From: Coniochaeta sp. PMI_546
Lineage: Eukaryota; Ascomycota; Sordariomycetes; Coniochaetales; Coniochaetaceae
Assembly (NCBI GenBank): GCA_021432605.1
Contig: MU271159.1
Span: 434,001 to 498,000 of the forward strand
Length of the DNA: 64,000 bases
Reading direction: 5' to 3'
The position numbers and the translations under genes are program-made. The notes beneath the pieces were generated by a model that was not told the origin of the DNA, searched no databases, and worked only from the letters and a program-made list of their open reading frames with translations. Every line of letters begins with the position of its first letter. Within the stretch, counting starts at the first letter, position 1. Below, piece after piece: positions 35,065 through 47,758 of the stretch.

Positions 35065-37515
35065 TTACATCCCTCCAGCACCACCACCGCCAACACTGGC
35101 CTCAATACTCCCTCTCCTCCCCCTTTCCGGTCCCTTACCGAGCCAGCTTTGCAACCGCCCGCCAGCCTCCATCACACCCCTCGCAAGCTCCCAGTTATCA
35201 ACACCGACCTGCAACAGACTATTTGCAAGCATACTCTTGACAAACCGTCCGTGCCTCTGCGAGTCTCTCACCACTGGCGCGATACCCATGATGATCCAGT
35301 TGAACACGCCGAGCACGCCCTTCCACGTGCTCAGGGGGACGCGCCACATCGTGCTCCAGAGCTGCAGAAAGTCGGTTGGTTCCACAATCATCGAGAAGGG
35401 TTGTCGCTCCATTATGGCGCGGGAGTAGAGGAGTGCTGCGAGGCGGACGGACTGGTAGAGGAAATCCGGTGGGTCGGGAGAGGATGTGGAGGCAGGCTCT
35501 GTGGAGGAAAAGGAGCCATGGCTCGTTTGCCTGCGATTTGGTTGAGGTAGGGTGTCGTCTTGTCCGTGGTCGCTGTAGGCTTGATCGGACGATGTTGCGC
35601 TGGCGATGGAGTTGGTGGAGTGGGTGGAGTGCCAGCTCCCTCGGCGAGCAAACACGCTGCTTTGGTCCGCCTCTGTCGCTGCGGCCGCTTCGATATCGGT
35701 CACGATGATGGAAGGCGTCGTAGCCGACCTGCCTGCGGGAGGACGACGCCGCGGTGAGTAATCTGGTAAGGCAGATGTGCGGTTGTGGATCCACGCCGAC
35801 GTTGTGTTGATCTTCTGGAGCTCCTTTTGCGATGGTTCGTCTGGCAGTGCTAGAACCGCGGAAACGAGGAATCTCATGTCGTCCAGTATGGCCGCTGTTG
35901 CAGGGTCGAGTTTGAGGGCTTCGGCGCAGTCCGCGAAGCGCGGCAGTGAAGACACGAGTGGCGTATTGAGCGCCAGCCGTAAGGGGACTTGAGTGTTTTC
36001 TAATACTTCGATGTGGCGCGCGGGTTGGAGTACAGGCGGGGTTTGGTAGGACAGTGCGATGGAGAGGTCGGCTCTGTTAGGCGTAGGAAAAGGTCAGCCT
36101 ACGCTGCTGGTAAGACGGAGGATGACACCTACGTTATGGCCATTTTGGCTATCAGCCCGTGCAATCCCAGGCTCCGGAAGCCTCCACGCAGACAGACCAT
36201 CTCTTTCAAGCCCCGCAGATGAGCCCCTAGGTCAGTGCCTGCTCCCCAGTACCATTCGTTAAGGATGAGCTGGGTGTGGGCTGCCACGGTTTCGTCACTC
36301 GAGCAGGAATCTGTCCAGAGATTCTCATTGAGCATGCTTATGGCTTGGCTCTTATGTGCCATAGTCACTGTTTTGTCCAAGTGGCCGGTCTCATTGAGGA
36401 AGCAGGCGGCAGTGTACATGGCTGTCTGCGTCAACAGTGGTGTCTGTACACAGAGCGGGACATAGTACTTGATGTATGTGTTTGATGATTCTGCCTTTCC
36501 GTCAAGTGCTGCAGCGAAGGGGGCAAGTGTTCTCACAACTGCATCACTCCCGTTAGCCAAGGTGGAAACAAGACGGGCTGCCGAGGGCATGCTGTGAGTG
36601 CCGACTGTCCGGTTCACCTACATATTTTCAGAAGATCTGGGTTCTGCTGTGTTGGATCCATAGCGGAGAGATTGAGACGCCCCTGGACCGGATTTGCTGA
36701 GGCTGGCCATGGGCCTCCACCGGGTGATACTTGCCCCGCTGGCAGGGAAAACCAGGAACCAGGCCCAATATTGCCATCTTGCTGCCACTCGTCGCTGAGG
36801 AAGGGCTCGCGGATGAGCTCCGGACTCTGGAGGAGCCGCATGGCAGCATGGGCCTCGTCGGAGTGAATGGTACAATCGTCGGCGCAAGCAGGAGGCCCGA
36901 AGGAAGCCGAACTACCGGAAGGCGAGGGCCAGGGGAAGCTCCACTGGGGCTCGGAGCATGTCGATGGAGGAAATTGGGTCAGGAGGTCGATCCCGGACCA
37001 CTTGATGACATCGCTGCTCTCCTGAAAGGAAGTCCCAGCCCATTGCGAAGGGAGTGGTGACAAGTGTCTCGGGGAGAGGAACGGATCGAAGGCTGCTGGA
37101 AGCTGGAATGCAGCATCTTCGGCATAGATTGCTGGAAGCGGCGAAGCGGATGTAAGTTGCTGGCCGTAATGCGCCGGGCTAACCTGCCGTCTGCATATCG
37201 CTTGTCAGACAGGCATGAATCATGGACATCTGTGAAATGGTCCTAGGGACTTATGATCATACCTCCCGGTTGACCTATACTCGCAGGCTGGCTGAGGAAA
37301 CCGGCGCGCACAGTTACTACATGGCCTTCCTTGGTTGCACTAATTTTTTTTTGTCAGTATTGATAAGTCCACGGGATAGAGCTACAGTCGCAAATAATGC
37401 TGATATGATATGAAGCGATAGACAAGACAAGTTGAACATGTCATACTCTCTGTTTCCTCCTCCTGCACTCTCCGCACGACGTCGTCGTTCGCTCGACACG
37501 TGAATGGCGCGACAT
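35065..37515 (-). CDS. Zn2Cys6 transcription factor of the Fungal_trans_2 (PF11951) type
   Basis: Reconstructed from five exons: 37515-37447, 37339-37263, 37190-36622, 36538-36133 and 36073-35065. Introns are 107, 72, 83 and 59 nt, giving 709 residues in one frame. An in-frame ATG at 37527 would add four residues. The zinc cluster (C14, C17, C24, C30, C33, C42; CX2CX6CX5CX2CX8C) is complete only after splicing, because intron 1 falls exactly before the third cysteine. Intron 1 ends in TACTGAC plus an A-run and TTAG. The linker is Pro/Ser-rich, then come helical C6-factor segments (FVRTLAPFAAAL, TQTAMYTAACFLNETG, HLRGLKEMVCLRGGFRSLGLHGLIAKMAI), typical of PF11951. Exon 5 holds a disordered Ser/Thr-rich part and a final helical part. 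It is a nuclear regulator of unknown target. The fourth exon's acceptor (GCTAAC branch) is chosen by frame and branch point. Confidence 0.85.
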
Positions 37516-37527
37516 TCGGATGTGCAT

Positions 37528-40396
37528 GGCTTCGTGCACACAAGATGCATACACCACGCACACAGATCTTTTCAAATACACACAATCAACAGCTTGGGTG
37601 TCAACTGTGCCTGGCTGGCCTGCTCGCGGCAGGCGCCTTTACATGAAATATAAGCTGGGGCCGTGGGCCCGTAGGGCTGACGACTTAGACGTGCGAGCAC
37701 TGTGTAGTGTTCTGGCTCGGCCTGGACCTAGACAAGCGATTCGGGCTTGGGAATGCAGGTAGTCGGATTTTCGCCTAGTAGAGACTAGCGCCTGGCTTTG
37801 AGCAAGCAGGTGGGTGGGATGCGAGGCAGGGAAGGGCAAGCCACACAATCGATAGACTTGAACCCTGAAAGAGTGAGAGCTGAAAGGTGATTTGGTGGAA
37901 GGTTCCGAGGTGAGTTTTGAGTTTTGGGGAAACAGAAGATGAATAAGGTAGGAAAGCAGGGAAGCCAAGCTGGCAAGCAACAGAGTGGCCGGACACAAGA
38001 CACGAAGGCGAGGATATATAGATGGTGCCAACATGTGATGAGTCTCGCGAATACTTCTGCGAGCTTCCCTTCGGTATTTTTGGAAAGATTTCCGTGGAGG
38101 CAGAGCTGCACAACCTTTGACGCGATAGAAACCACCGTCACAGGCCGAAGCCTCTAAAGAGTTCAAAATGGCGGATTGTCAAAGTCTAGAGGCATCGCAC
38201 CGCACCTCCAAGAGGGGCAGTGCCACCAGACATGTGTTCGTTCCCTGAAGTTTGAGTTCTCCTACTGGCTCTGTGAACGCCTCGAAAAAGAAGACACATG
38301 GTGTGACTAGTTACTCAAGCCTTTACGTCAGAGAAGCGCGTTGCTCGTTCGCATTTGCATCTGATGGGCCTTGACGAGCTGGGTGATCTGGCTCGAGTTG
38401 GCACATCGCTTCGAAGGTGTTGCTGCCTATATCGGACGTCAACGTCGTCTTCCCAGGCACGAAGAGTCGTAGTCGGATATAGACCCAGTTAGGTAAACCT
38501 GTGGAACACGGAAACGGCGAAAGGAAGAACTCTATAGCAATCGACTGTTGTGTCCATTTTGGGACGCCATGTCCAAGGTCCACGAGGATGAGGATACTCC
38601 CTGTACAACGCATGGCACTCCAAGCCGCCAGACGAAGACCATGCATAGAAAGACACTTGATTCTATGGTAGTTTAGTACCTTTTCTCAACCGTACTTCCA
38701 AGATCTCGGTACCTCTGCACCGCTACGGCTTGTTCCGTGTCCTCCACCATTTTGCGGGCAGTGCTCAGTGTTTTTGCTCGCCGGCGCCTACCGTAACACT
38801 GTGAACATGACAAAGAGAAGACATCACCAGGTACGGTTAGATTTTCGTTATTGGACGGCCATGTCAGACTTCTGCCTTCTGTCGCTCGCATATGATTTCG
38901 AGAATGAGTCACATGAGACTTCTGTTCCACGACATGTGTCCTCGGAAGATTACTGTCCCATTGTTCGGTGAGCGCGGTGACCAGAAGTCACCGCACGTAG
39001 TGACAACAAGGACACGGCAAGAAGGTTCGTCGAGCTCGCAATGCTTACCCAGGCTTCGATTTCTTGTGGCGAGCTTATATTGGTTGCACGATCTTGCCGC
39101 CTCGGAGGAATGTGGAGGTAGGGGTTGTTGCATGCAGCTTGCAGCTTGCAGCTTGTGCAGTCTTGACGTAGCACCTCAACAGGGTGCCGGTCCGGCTACT
39201 GTTACACCCGTGCGCGGGTAAGACGTCGTACTTCGTTTGGCCCTGGACTTTCCACAATCAGACGTCGTGGATGGTAGCAAAAGTTCAACACGTCGTCCGC
39301 GTAGTGGTCCAGTGGGATGCGACAATGCTTGACTCTTGACGGGAAAGATAACAAAGACTGGACTGTCAAACGAAGCGTCCAGCCATCGGGCAAGGTTTTT
39401 TCAGACACATGCGCAAATAGTGCCATGCTTGAAAATGACCTCCGCTCCTACACAGTAGAGAGTAATTAAGCACTAGCGTGTTAAGGTCCCGCCTCTTGGA
39501 CATAGTGGGCATACACCGCTAGATCTGACTGAGGCTCGTGCTGTTTGAAAGACAAAGAGATAGTGAGACAAGCGAACCATCGCTAGCATCAGCCGCGGCG
39601 CTTAAGACCACCTTTTATTAATCTTTTACGCCTGACAGAACCTGGTCTGAAAGGCACATACCGGCTGGCAAAGTAAGGAATATATCATGAGCTCTCTGTG
39701 TTCCGGAAAAGAAAGAAGAGAAGGAGGTACCGGCAATTACAGTGCCGTTTAGTCGTCTTCAAGTTCTTCCAAAGCTGTGAGCTGCCAACTGTGTGAAACC
39801 TTAGTTCGATTAAAGTTGCCGGACAGTGGATCAGGTTCAGCAAACAGACGCGATGTGACGTCGCTGATGGATGGCCCGTGAGAAGCCCACAGTGGAGTGC
39901 TCCCAAGCGATCGGGTCACACCTGCCCAAAAGTTTATGGCCTGGAAACAGAATCTGATGGCCTGGAAACAGAATCACATGCCCTGCCCTGCCCTGCACCT
40001 TCGTCCCCAGCATCAACTTTCACAGAGCCTGAATTCTCAGGACAAGCCGGCTGTGCAAGTGAAGCTGAGATAAAGTTTTGCACCAGCCGACCAACAGCAC
40101 TTTCGAATGTAGCTCTCCCGAAAGCCGTATCCGTTGATCTGAAACGAGATTGTGCTATAATTGGTATCCTCTAAAGCAGCCACCCACGCCTTCCCTTCGT
40201 GAGATCACATAGCATCATACGCGTTTTGTACATCGACGGCTGACACGCCATAGCCACCTGTATTCATCCGAAAAGAAAAGGTATCATTGGTAGCCTTGCA
40301 AGCATTGGTATCTCAGCTCCTCCTTATTCACCTTGCATCCGAAAGCATGCCCGACCGCCAGAGGGATCACGGACACGTCATTACCCATCCACCTTT
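37528..40396. other. 2.9 kb intergenic region, no gene recognised
   Basis: Promoter of the second Zn2Cys6 factor and 3' flank of the patatin-like gene. The minus strand at about 37775-38113 is open in all three frames, from pyrimidine-rich composition rather than coding. Small tandem repeats occur near 39131 (three GCAGCTT units) and 39936. Confidence 0.5.
39936..39977. repeat. Two tandem copies of a 21-nt unit
   Basis: The unit beginning ATGGCCTGGAAACAGAATC is present twice head to tail, differing only at its last two bases. A CCCTG triplet repeat follows immediately. Probably a replication-slippage product. Confidence 0.85.
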
Positions 40397-42280
40397 CTAC
40401 CTTCTGTACTCTGGTTTCTTCGCCATGTTTACGACTGGAGGTGGCTCATCATCCATGGGGTACGGCAGCCCAGCAGCACGTCTCCCACCCACCTGATTCT
40501 CCGGCAGCGGCGTCTTGGGCGGCAGTGGCGGAGGCTCAATCCGAAGCGGCTGCTGTTGCGGTTGGGGTATCGGAGGTGCTGTCCGCCTCGGCTGCTCGTC
40601 CGCACTAACAATAGCAATCTTGTCTGCCCCAGACGCGTGGCGGAACTGCTCCGGTGTCGGCGCCGTCACAAGCAGACGATCTGCTTCCTCTGGCGGTGGT
40701 GGCAGTGAGTGCCTATTTGGGGACTTGTGAACACGCACCTCGCCAGAGCTCCTTGGCGACGGTGTGTGGGCACTTGGTAGGGTCAAGTTTTCTGCACCGG
40801 ACTCGTATGACTGCCGACTTGGCGGGGTGCCGGTACGACGCGACGTAGGAGAGAACATCGGCATGTCTCCGGGCAGTTCGACAGCAAGAGGCATCGAGAT
40901 GTCTTGCGATGTGGTCTGTACCAAGTCAGGCACGTTGTTACCGCCCATTCGCTCCCATCTTTGTTTCGCAAAGTGTATCTTTGCCAGTTTGGCAGATGCG
41001 CTCTGCACCATTCTCTGCTCGTCGTGCCGGCTCAGATACCGCCTCGTGTTCGTGCTGATTTCTGCAAGCCGGTGCCACTCGTTCATGCCAAACTCGCCAA
41101 CGCCCACCTCGACATTCAACCGATAATAGTTGTCGATATTCACTCCTCGTTTTGCCAGGTGCTCCCTCATCATGTACTCGTGAATCTTCTCGCATCCCTC
41201 GATCTTAGCGATCAACTTTCTCCTCGCCTCGGCGAACTCTCCGAGGAAACCCTCATACCACATCGAACTGTTCGCATCACTACCCTTGGGTCGCTTTCCA
41301 GTACCGACCGACATGAAGACACCAACTTCGCGCCCGGGCCACTCATTTACCACTGCCTCGTCCAGAGCATTAGGCGCTGGGTTGAAGTTACCGCCGCCGT
41401 CGTCGTGGAATACGGACTGGCCTATCTGAATGGGCTTGAATGCCAGACCGATTGCGCACGTCGCCCGCCCTGCTTCCCATATCTTACAGTCGAATTCTGG
41501 CGCTGGTTCTCGCCTCGAGTCGTACGAGCGGAGGAGAGCAGGATCATCGCCTTTTGGTGCGCCCTTGTACATTGCTGTTACGGCACTGAAGAATGCTGGT
41601 TAGCGTCAATTTGCATAATGGGACGAAGCAGAGGCTACATACGTCTTTGTTCTGTTCTCCCTCTCATCGTATAAGCGCGCATTCGGATTCCCTCCCTTGG
41701 AGCTGAAATACGGTCTCGACATCTGCGCCGCCGGACTCCGTGCACTGAAGCTCACAACACTAGCGTTGCTCGAATGTCTCCTCGGCGAACTGCTCGCAGC
41801 GCTCGATCGCGAGGCCGCGCTCAACGGGTTGTTGGTAGGCTCGCCCTCTATGCCGTCGTTTCCTTCTCTCTGGTAGATGGTATGTTCCCTGACACATTCC
41901 TTGATCGCCTCCTCCAGCTTCGTCGCCTTGAATAACGTAGATCGGTACGGTATACCTGCGATGGTCTTATCGGTCTCGAAGACCATGCGCGTTAGTCGCA
42001 CGTAAAGCTCCTTGCAGGTCTCGATGTCGAGGCGCAAGCGGCCGAGCATCAGGGCTATCAAACCGCCGGTGCCAGTGCCAATAATGAGGTCGAAGTGGTC
42101 GCATGGTTTGGGTATCTCGGCGCGACGGGGGGCGCGACCTTCAATCTCGACGAAGGTCCTGTGCATCAGTTCCTGGAGGATGAGGAACATGGAGTAGCCG
42201 CGCACTCCGCCACCGTCGAGTGAGAGGACGCGGAGAGGCGGACCCTTTGTTGTGTCTTTCCGTTTTAAACTGGAATCCAT
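40397..42280 (-). CDS. Patatin-like phospholipase-family protein lacking the catalytic serine
   Basis: Two exons, 42280-41643 and 41585-40397, with a 57-nt intron (GTATGT donor, GCTAAC branch, TTCAG acceptor), giving 608 residues. The patatin fold is clear: oxyanion loop SLDGGGVRG (D22-G25 region), FDLIIG followed by GTGTGG at 68-73, LIALMLGRL, IPYRSTLFKA, FKPIQIGQSVF and the catalytic-Asp loop DDGGGNFNPA (D275). The nucleophile motif is normally GxSxG; here the serine position is Gly70 (codon GGC at 42073-42071), so hydrolase activity is doubtful. After about residue 450 the protein is disordered and Pro-rich with SH3-ligand-like runs (PPPLPPKTPLP). Catalytic patatins cut acyl chains from lipids; this one may bind lipid or act as a scaffold. 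Cytosolic, no signal peptide. Confidence 0.88.
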
Positions 42281-43935
42281 GGTTTCGCGTGCTATTGTCT
42301 AAGGGGAAACAACCGTGACCGCGGTGGAGAGACGAGCAGCTGGTTTTGATGACTCGCAACCAAGTGATACGCGCTTGGAGGCCTTGGTCTCGAGTAAAGA
42401 TCTTCGCGACAGTGGCAGGCAGTGACGCAGTTAGGTACCAAGCCTTCTGGAGCTTGGGCCAGGAGGGGCGAAAACGCCACTGGATATTTGTTGACCAGGG
42501 TCCCCGCGTTGCTCGCGTTCTGTTTTTAGAGTGATGAGGTAGGTACCTTCCCAACTGTGCCTCTAGTTTAAATTTAACTAAGGTAGGTGGTTCGAAGCTA
42601 TGTGAAGTTTCGACACAAGTTACAATGTGGAGACGCGAGGATGTGGCATACATGTGTAGATGAGCCTGGATGATAGGAATTCCTCGAGTAGGACAGGAGT
42701 CCCAGAGGAAAGCCGAATACGGATGGGCAACGGGCAAACCGGCAAGTCAAAAACGAGGCAGTGAATGACTCCACGCACAACAGCACCACTTGAACCAACA
42801 GGCTTACCGCCGTGATTGGACCGGGCACCACCTCGCAACACGACAAGGCTGCCATGTAACGTGGAGTCTTCCAGAAGATGATCTTCTATCTTGGCGAGAC
42901 CTTGAGGAGGGGACATACCTTGATAGACAGGTTTGTCGAGCTGAGAATTGTCATTCATTTTCCGACCACATCGAAGAAGACCTAGCCGGCATTTGCGGAG
43001 GCAAAGATAGGCTACGCTGGTCATCTGCACTAAACACGCGCTACTGTACGGGATGTCGCTGTCTCAGGTACCCGATGTGCCGCCGCTCGTTTGAACGTCA
43101 TATGGCACCGCTTACGAGGCCTTCAGCTGCTGTCAGCACTCAACGCGCCTTTCAAATCTGGGAACATGAATCAAGGTCTAGTGTGTACTCTGGTCATTGT
43201 GGCTGAGTAACACTACAGTTCAAAGCCAACCAGTGATTGGACAGCAGATTCCAATGCTACTCGTCTCTCGGGTCCTCCAAACCTTGGTCTCCATCTGCAT
43301 TGCTTGGCAGTGAGGAACAACACAATGGAGCGCTTGGGATGATTGGTACTCGTTTACTACAGTACGGCGCCAATACTGAAATGATTTCAGGCCAACTGTG
43401 ATGCTCAGGAGGTCACGCTTCGGTCATGCACCGCCACTTGGTCGTCCCTCCAGATGTGGCTTGACACTTCCTTATCAGTATCGCTATCAGCTAAGGTAGT
43501 AATCACAGGTGATTCTTATTCCTCGACTACGTCATGCACCTCCAATCGACGATTTGGTTAGCTCCCTTGCGGTTCTTCGTAGAGCTCTTTCTTGGTCGAC
43601 AGTTGTCATTCCAACCTGCATGCCATTTGAAGATGAGGCAAGAATTCAATGTACTTTTGTCGGCCTAAGTTTCTCCAATCAGAGTGCAGTGAAGTGATCT
43701 CATCTTGCCCAACTTGTGCAACTGACAACGGTCATCAATTCGTCACCATCAAGCCAAAGTCTCCTTCCATGTAACTGTGTGATTCTCTTGTATGCTTCCC
43801 CTCACGAGCTCGATCATACTACTCATAAGCTGGTCAGCCATCTTGTCCATCTTTGACATTCATTCTCTTCACCTCTTCCTTCAAGCACGCCTGGTACGAC
43901 GCTGCAACCGCTGGTAGGTGACGCAGTCTGTCACG
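42281..43935. other. Divergent intergenic region
   Basis: Shared upstream region of the patatin-like gene (minus) and the HAM1-like gene (plus), 1.65 kb. No gene was recognised. Confidence 0.55.
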
Positions 43936-46223
43936 ATGGAGGCATTGACATCGTGCTTCGGTCTCCGCAGGACGGCCCGCGACGATGAGCGCGAGCCTCT
44001 GCTACCTAAGTACAACGATGACACCGTTCTTCAACGGAAGCTTCATCAAAAGCTGCACACGTACCAGATGCTCCGTGCCTTGTCACAGGGATACATGCCT
44101 TCGACACAGCAGACTATCACCAACCTCCGTACTCTCCTGGCTTCTGACGTGCTCAATCCCGATAACACGGACTTGAGTGATTCAGGACGGGCCCTTGTCT
44201 ACTATGCAAAAGAGTGGCTGAAGCAGTTCATTGAGCTGTTGCAGCACAAGAACAGTGAAGACCAGATCCAGGACTTCCTATGGTACTTGTCCAAAGCCAG
44301 GCTGGAGGTTGACATGGAGGATATTGTTCGGAGGACGACAAAGGCGAAGGCCAAGGCGGACACAGCTGCCGGTAAGCTTTCTACTCCCAATTTGCACGGA
44401 GCTCGCTGATATAACCGTTCACAGCCTATAAATCTCTGCAGACCGTCGGTTCCTTGCTTCTCACAAACTCTGACTTCCGTCTTTTCCTGTCAGACCTGAG
44501 CACTGTTGCCCGAGAGGTCTTCAAGGACACGGCATTCAAATTGTCAGAAGTCTCTAAAGATGCTGGGAAGAAGTTGGAGCCCTCCAAGGAAGAACAGGAA
44601 GCCCTGAAGAAACCTGGTGAAGACACCCTGCTACAATCTACGCAAGAAGATCTGAACGGCCAGGTATCTGAGGTCACAGATGTGCTAGCCGAAAGTGCTA
44701 GCCGCGTAGCCGGTGCGGCGGAACAAAGCCTTCTGAACAAGATGCAGGGAGACGAGAAGAACACCATGCTGGCTCGCCTCAAGGAGGCCATTACGAAACT
44801 GAGGAAGCGAAACGACTACACCGACTCGGTATCGACCATCTCATTGCTCCTTAAACGCTATGCCCTCGTTTACTCACATGTGGCCCGTGACACCGCCAAC
44901 GCCGTCCGGGAGGACGTCGATGTGAATCCAGAGACCGAGCGGGCTGTCAAGAACTTTTGGTTGTTCATCAAATCCTTCGGTGATCCCAAGCAATGGGATG
45001 AACTGGAGAAGAGCTTCAGGGATGTGGTGGAACACGGCAAGACAGATCCTCAGTTCGACGATTTGGTCCGCCAACTTGGAAACGCCGTCCAAGATATGCT
45101 TACCGACCCGTCATTCTTTGATGATGCTGAAGGAACTTTCCAACAGCTACGCGAGAAGTCTAGCAAGCTGGCTAGAGGGTCCTCTTTGCGCGACGATATT
45201 GATGCTTTATTTGCCAAGTTCAAGACTACAGTCGAGTCGGTGCTGCAGGACAACGATATTTCCAGGCTACTAACCACATCCAAACGAATTGCCATGATCC
45301 TCTCACCTGCGCACCAGTACACGAACGGAGATCTTATCCAGGATTCCATCAACACCTTCGTTCCACTCATCATCCAGATGATTCAATATGTTCCGATACC
45401 ACGTCTCGAAGTGTCAACACCGGAAATCGACCTCTTGCTAGAGAATCTCATCCTTGAGCCAGGCGTCACCATCAATCACTCGTCGTTCCTGCCATATAAG
45501 TTGAGGGTCGAGACATACAACGACCTCGAGATCAGAAAGGCACGGTTCAGAATGACGTCTGCGGTCAAGTCGCTCACAACAATCAAGATCGACGGTATAT
45601 CCATACGTGCAGACGAGCTCAGTTTCTGGCTGCGCGCACACAAGGGCCTCTTTCGCCTTGTCGACGAAGGCATCGCCTCATTCAGACTTGACGAGCGTGG
45701 CATCGACATCCATCTTGACGTTGAAATCGGTAAAGACAGACTAGAGAATATCGTCACCCTCCGCGGCGTACGGGTACACATCCACAAGCTCACCTATGAC
45801 CTGCGAAAGAGCAAGTTTGCGCTCCTTGCCTGGCTCTTCAAGCCCATCCTCAAGCCTATCATCCGCAAGACGATGGAGATACAGATTGCGTCTGCGATCG
45901 AGGAGTCCCTCCACTTCCTCAATCGCGAGCTGCTATTTGCACGAGAGAGATTGCGGGCTACGCGTATTGCTGACCCCGATGATTTAAAGACGTTCTTCAG
46001 GGCTGTTCTCGCACGCCTTACGCCACCCGAAGATCCGGACCTGTATACGCGTGTTGGCGTCGCGCAGCCGGGATACGGTGTCTTCAAAGGCCGGTATGCG
46101 CCTGGGAGTATTGTTAAGCTGTGGAATGAGCAGGCGGAGCAGGCCAAGCAGCGAATTAGGGAGAACGAGACTGATGGTTGGCGGAACGAGATTTTTGATG
46201 TTCATACGGCCTTGCTGACTTGA
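43936..46223 (+). CDS. HAM1-like protein (HAM1_N and HAM1_C domains)
   Basis: Two exons, 43936-44371 and 44425-46223, with a 53-nt intron (GTAAGC...CACAG), giving 744 residues; start at the ATG of MEALTSC. The N-terminal domain has the conserved fungal block REPLLPKY, then LHQKLHTYQMLRALSQGYMPS and SDSGRALVYYAKEWLKQF. A helical middle holds LLLTNSDFRLFLSDL and a long charged coiled region. The C-terminal domain begins near VPIPRLEVSTPEIDLLLENL and has alternating beta-type sequence (IKIDGISIRADELSFWLRAHKG, DIHLDVEIG), reminiscent of BPI/TULIP lipid-binding folds. It ends with a helical tail (LFKPILKPIIRKTMEIQIASAIEESL). Known of the family: conserved in fungi, function poorly defined; lipid binding at a membrane surface is inferred. 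No signal peptide or transmembrane helix. Confidence 0.85.
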
Positions 46224-46844
46224 GCGCTGGGGGAAAGTGCAAACCGTCTCGAAGGCGACATTGGACTCAATGGCAACTCACCGGAGCGAAGATCATGTTT
46301 CGGTGGACTAAGAAACGAAAGCGAAGACGAGCAGGCGAATGCAGGGCGATGTGAGGCATTGCTGTACTGGATGGCTGTACGAAAAAGGAACAATACGGAA
46401 GCATATGCATGGTTCGGTCAGGGAAGATTGTACAATACAACCACAAGTCTTTCACTTCGAAAGTTACTAGTCTAGCACAAGGTTCGGGAGTAAACAGGTA
46501 GCAATAAATGCGTTGTCCAGCATGAAAACATTCCATCTTGATCCTCCCGCGCCGTCTAAAAGGTCAAGAGACAGGGCATTCGCACCTACATCCCTAACCC
46601 TACAGAGGCACAGCACCATGCGAGCCATCCAGGTGCTCAAGCCCCACCAACATTGAACCTCGGCACGGAGACACGAGCTTGGAAGCTGATTGTAATCCGC
46701 GGATGTGCACTGTCAGATCGAGCAGCAATCAAGACTCCTTAAAAGAACCACGGTCCAAACCTACACAGAACGAAGTTCCCAGGTCCTATTTATATTTCTC
46801 ATCTTACCCTTACCATGCTTAATATCGATCCCCACCCCCTGAAA
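46224..46844. other. Intergenic region
   Basis: 3' flank of the HAM1-like gene and promoter of the dienoyl-CoA isomerase gene. No other feature was recognised. Confidence 0.6.
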
Positions 46845-47758
46845 ATGACGTCCTCCTACACCTACTTCCGCACATCCTCCCCCGCCCCCTTCGTCTCCCA
46901 TGTCGAGATCAACCGGCCCGACAAGCTCAACGCCTTCCACGAGCAAATGTGGCTCGAGCTCCGGCAGGTCTTCAACCAGCTCTCGTCCGACCCCGAAGTC
47001 CGCGCCGTCGTCTTGTCGGGGGCGGGCGACCGCGCCTTCTCCGCCGGGCTGGACGTGGTAGCCGCCTCGCAGACCGAGACGCTCCAAGGCGGCAGCGGCG
47101 CCGACCCCGCGCGGAAGGCGGCGGGGATAAGGCGGCACATCATCGAGTTCCAGGAGTGTATAACTGCGATTGAGAAGTGCGAGAAGCCTGTCATCTGCGT
47201 CCTGCACGGAATAAGCTACGGCCTGGCGGTCGACATTGCGGCTGCTGCGGATGTGAGGATCGCTGCGAAGGGGACTAGGATGGCGGTTAAGGAGGTCGAT
47301 ATCGGCTTGGCCGCCGATATTGGGAGTCTGAGCCGGCTGCCCAAGGTGGTGGGGAGTTTGGGGTGGGTTAAAGAGGTCGCGCTTACGGCTAGGGAGTTTG
47401 GCGCCGAGGAGGCGAGAAGCGTTGGGTTCGTCAGTAGTGTAAAGGAGAGCAAAGATGAGGCGGTAAAGGAGGGGATGAAGTTGGCCGGGCTCATTGCGAC
47501 TAAAAGCCCAGTAGCGGTACAAGGGACGAAGGAGCTTCTGAACCATGCCAAGGATCACTCGGTTGAGGAGAGTAAGTTGATCCTGCCCTTTCCTGATTCC
47601 ATCTATGCTGCTATTCTGCCTATGGAGCTGACTGACCACGCTGTGCAGGCCTAAGATACACTGCTATCTGGAACTCTGCCAATCTCCAGACCGATGATAT
47701 CAAGGGCGCGCTCTTCTCGACGATGAAGAAGACGAAGCCGACCTTCGCGAAGCTATGA
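46845..47758 (+). CDS. Peroxisomal delta(3,5)-delta(2,4)-dienoyl-CoA isomerase
   Basis: Exons 46845-47571 and 47649-47758, with a 77-nt intron (GTAAGT donor, CTGAC branch, GTGCAG acceptor), giving 278 residues. An upstream in-frame ATG at 46815 would add ten. The crotonase fold is seen from the NRPDKLNAF and FSAGLDV oxyanion motifs, HGISYGLAVDIAAAADV, and KEVDIGLAADIG. The acidic residues D130, E150 and D158 have exactly the spacing of the three catalytic acids of rat dienoyl-CoA isomerase. The enzyme shifts double bonds during beta-oxidation of odd-position unsaturated fatty acids. The spliced C-terminus ends in AKL, a PTS1 peroxisomal import signal. Without splicing the frame runs into the intron, ends at 47654 and has no PTS1. 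Confidence 0.9.

Noticed and set aside
37639-38166. 175-codon minus-strand frame, with overlapping open frames in the other two phases
   Set aside because: All three phases are open because of base composition; the longest frame starts with TTG and shows no domain.
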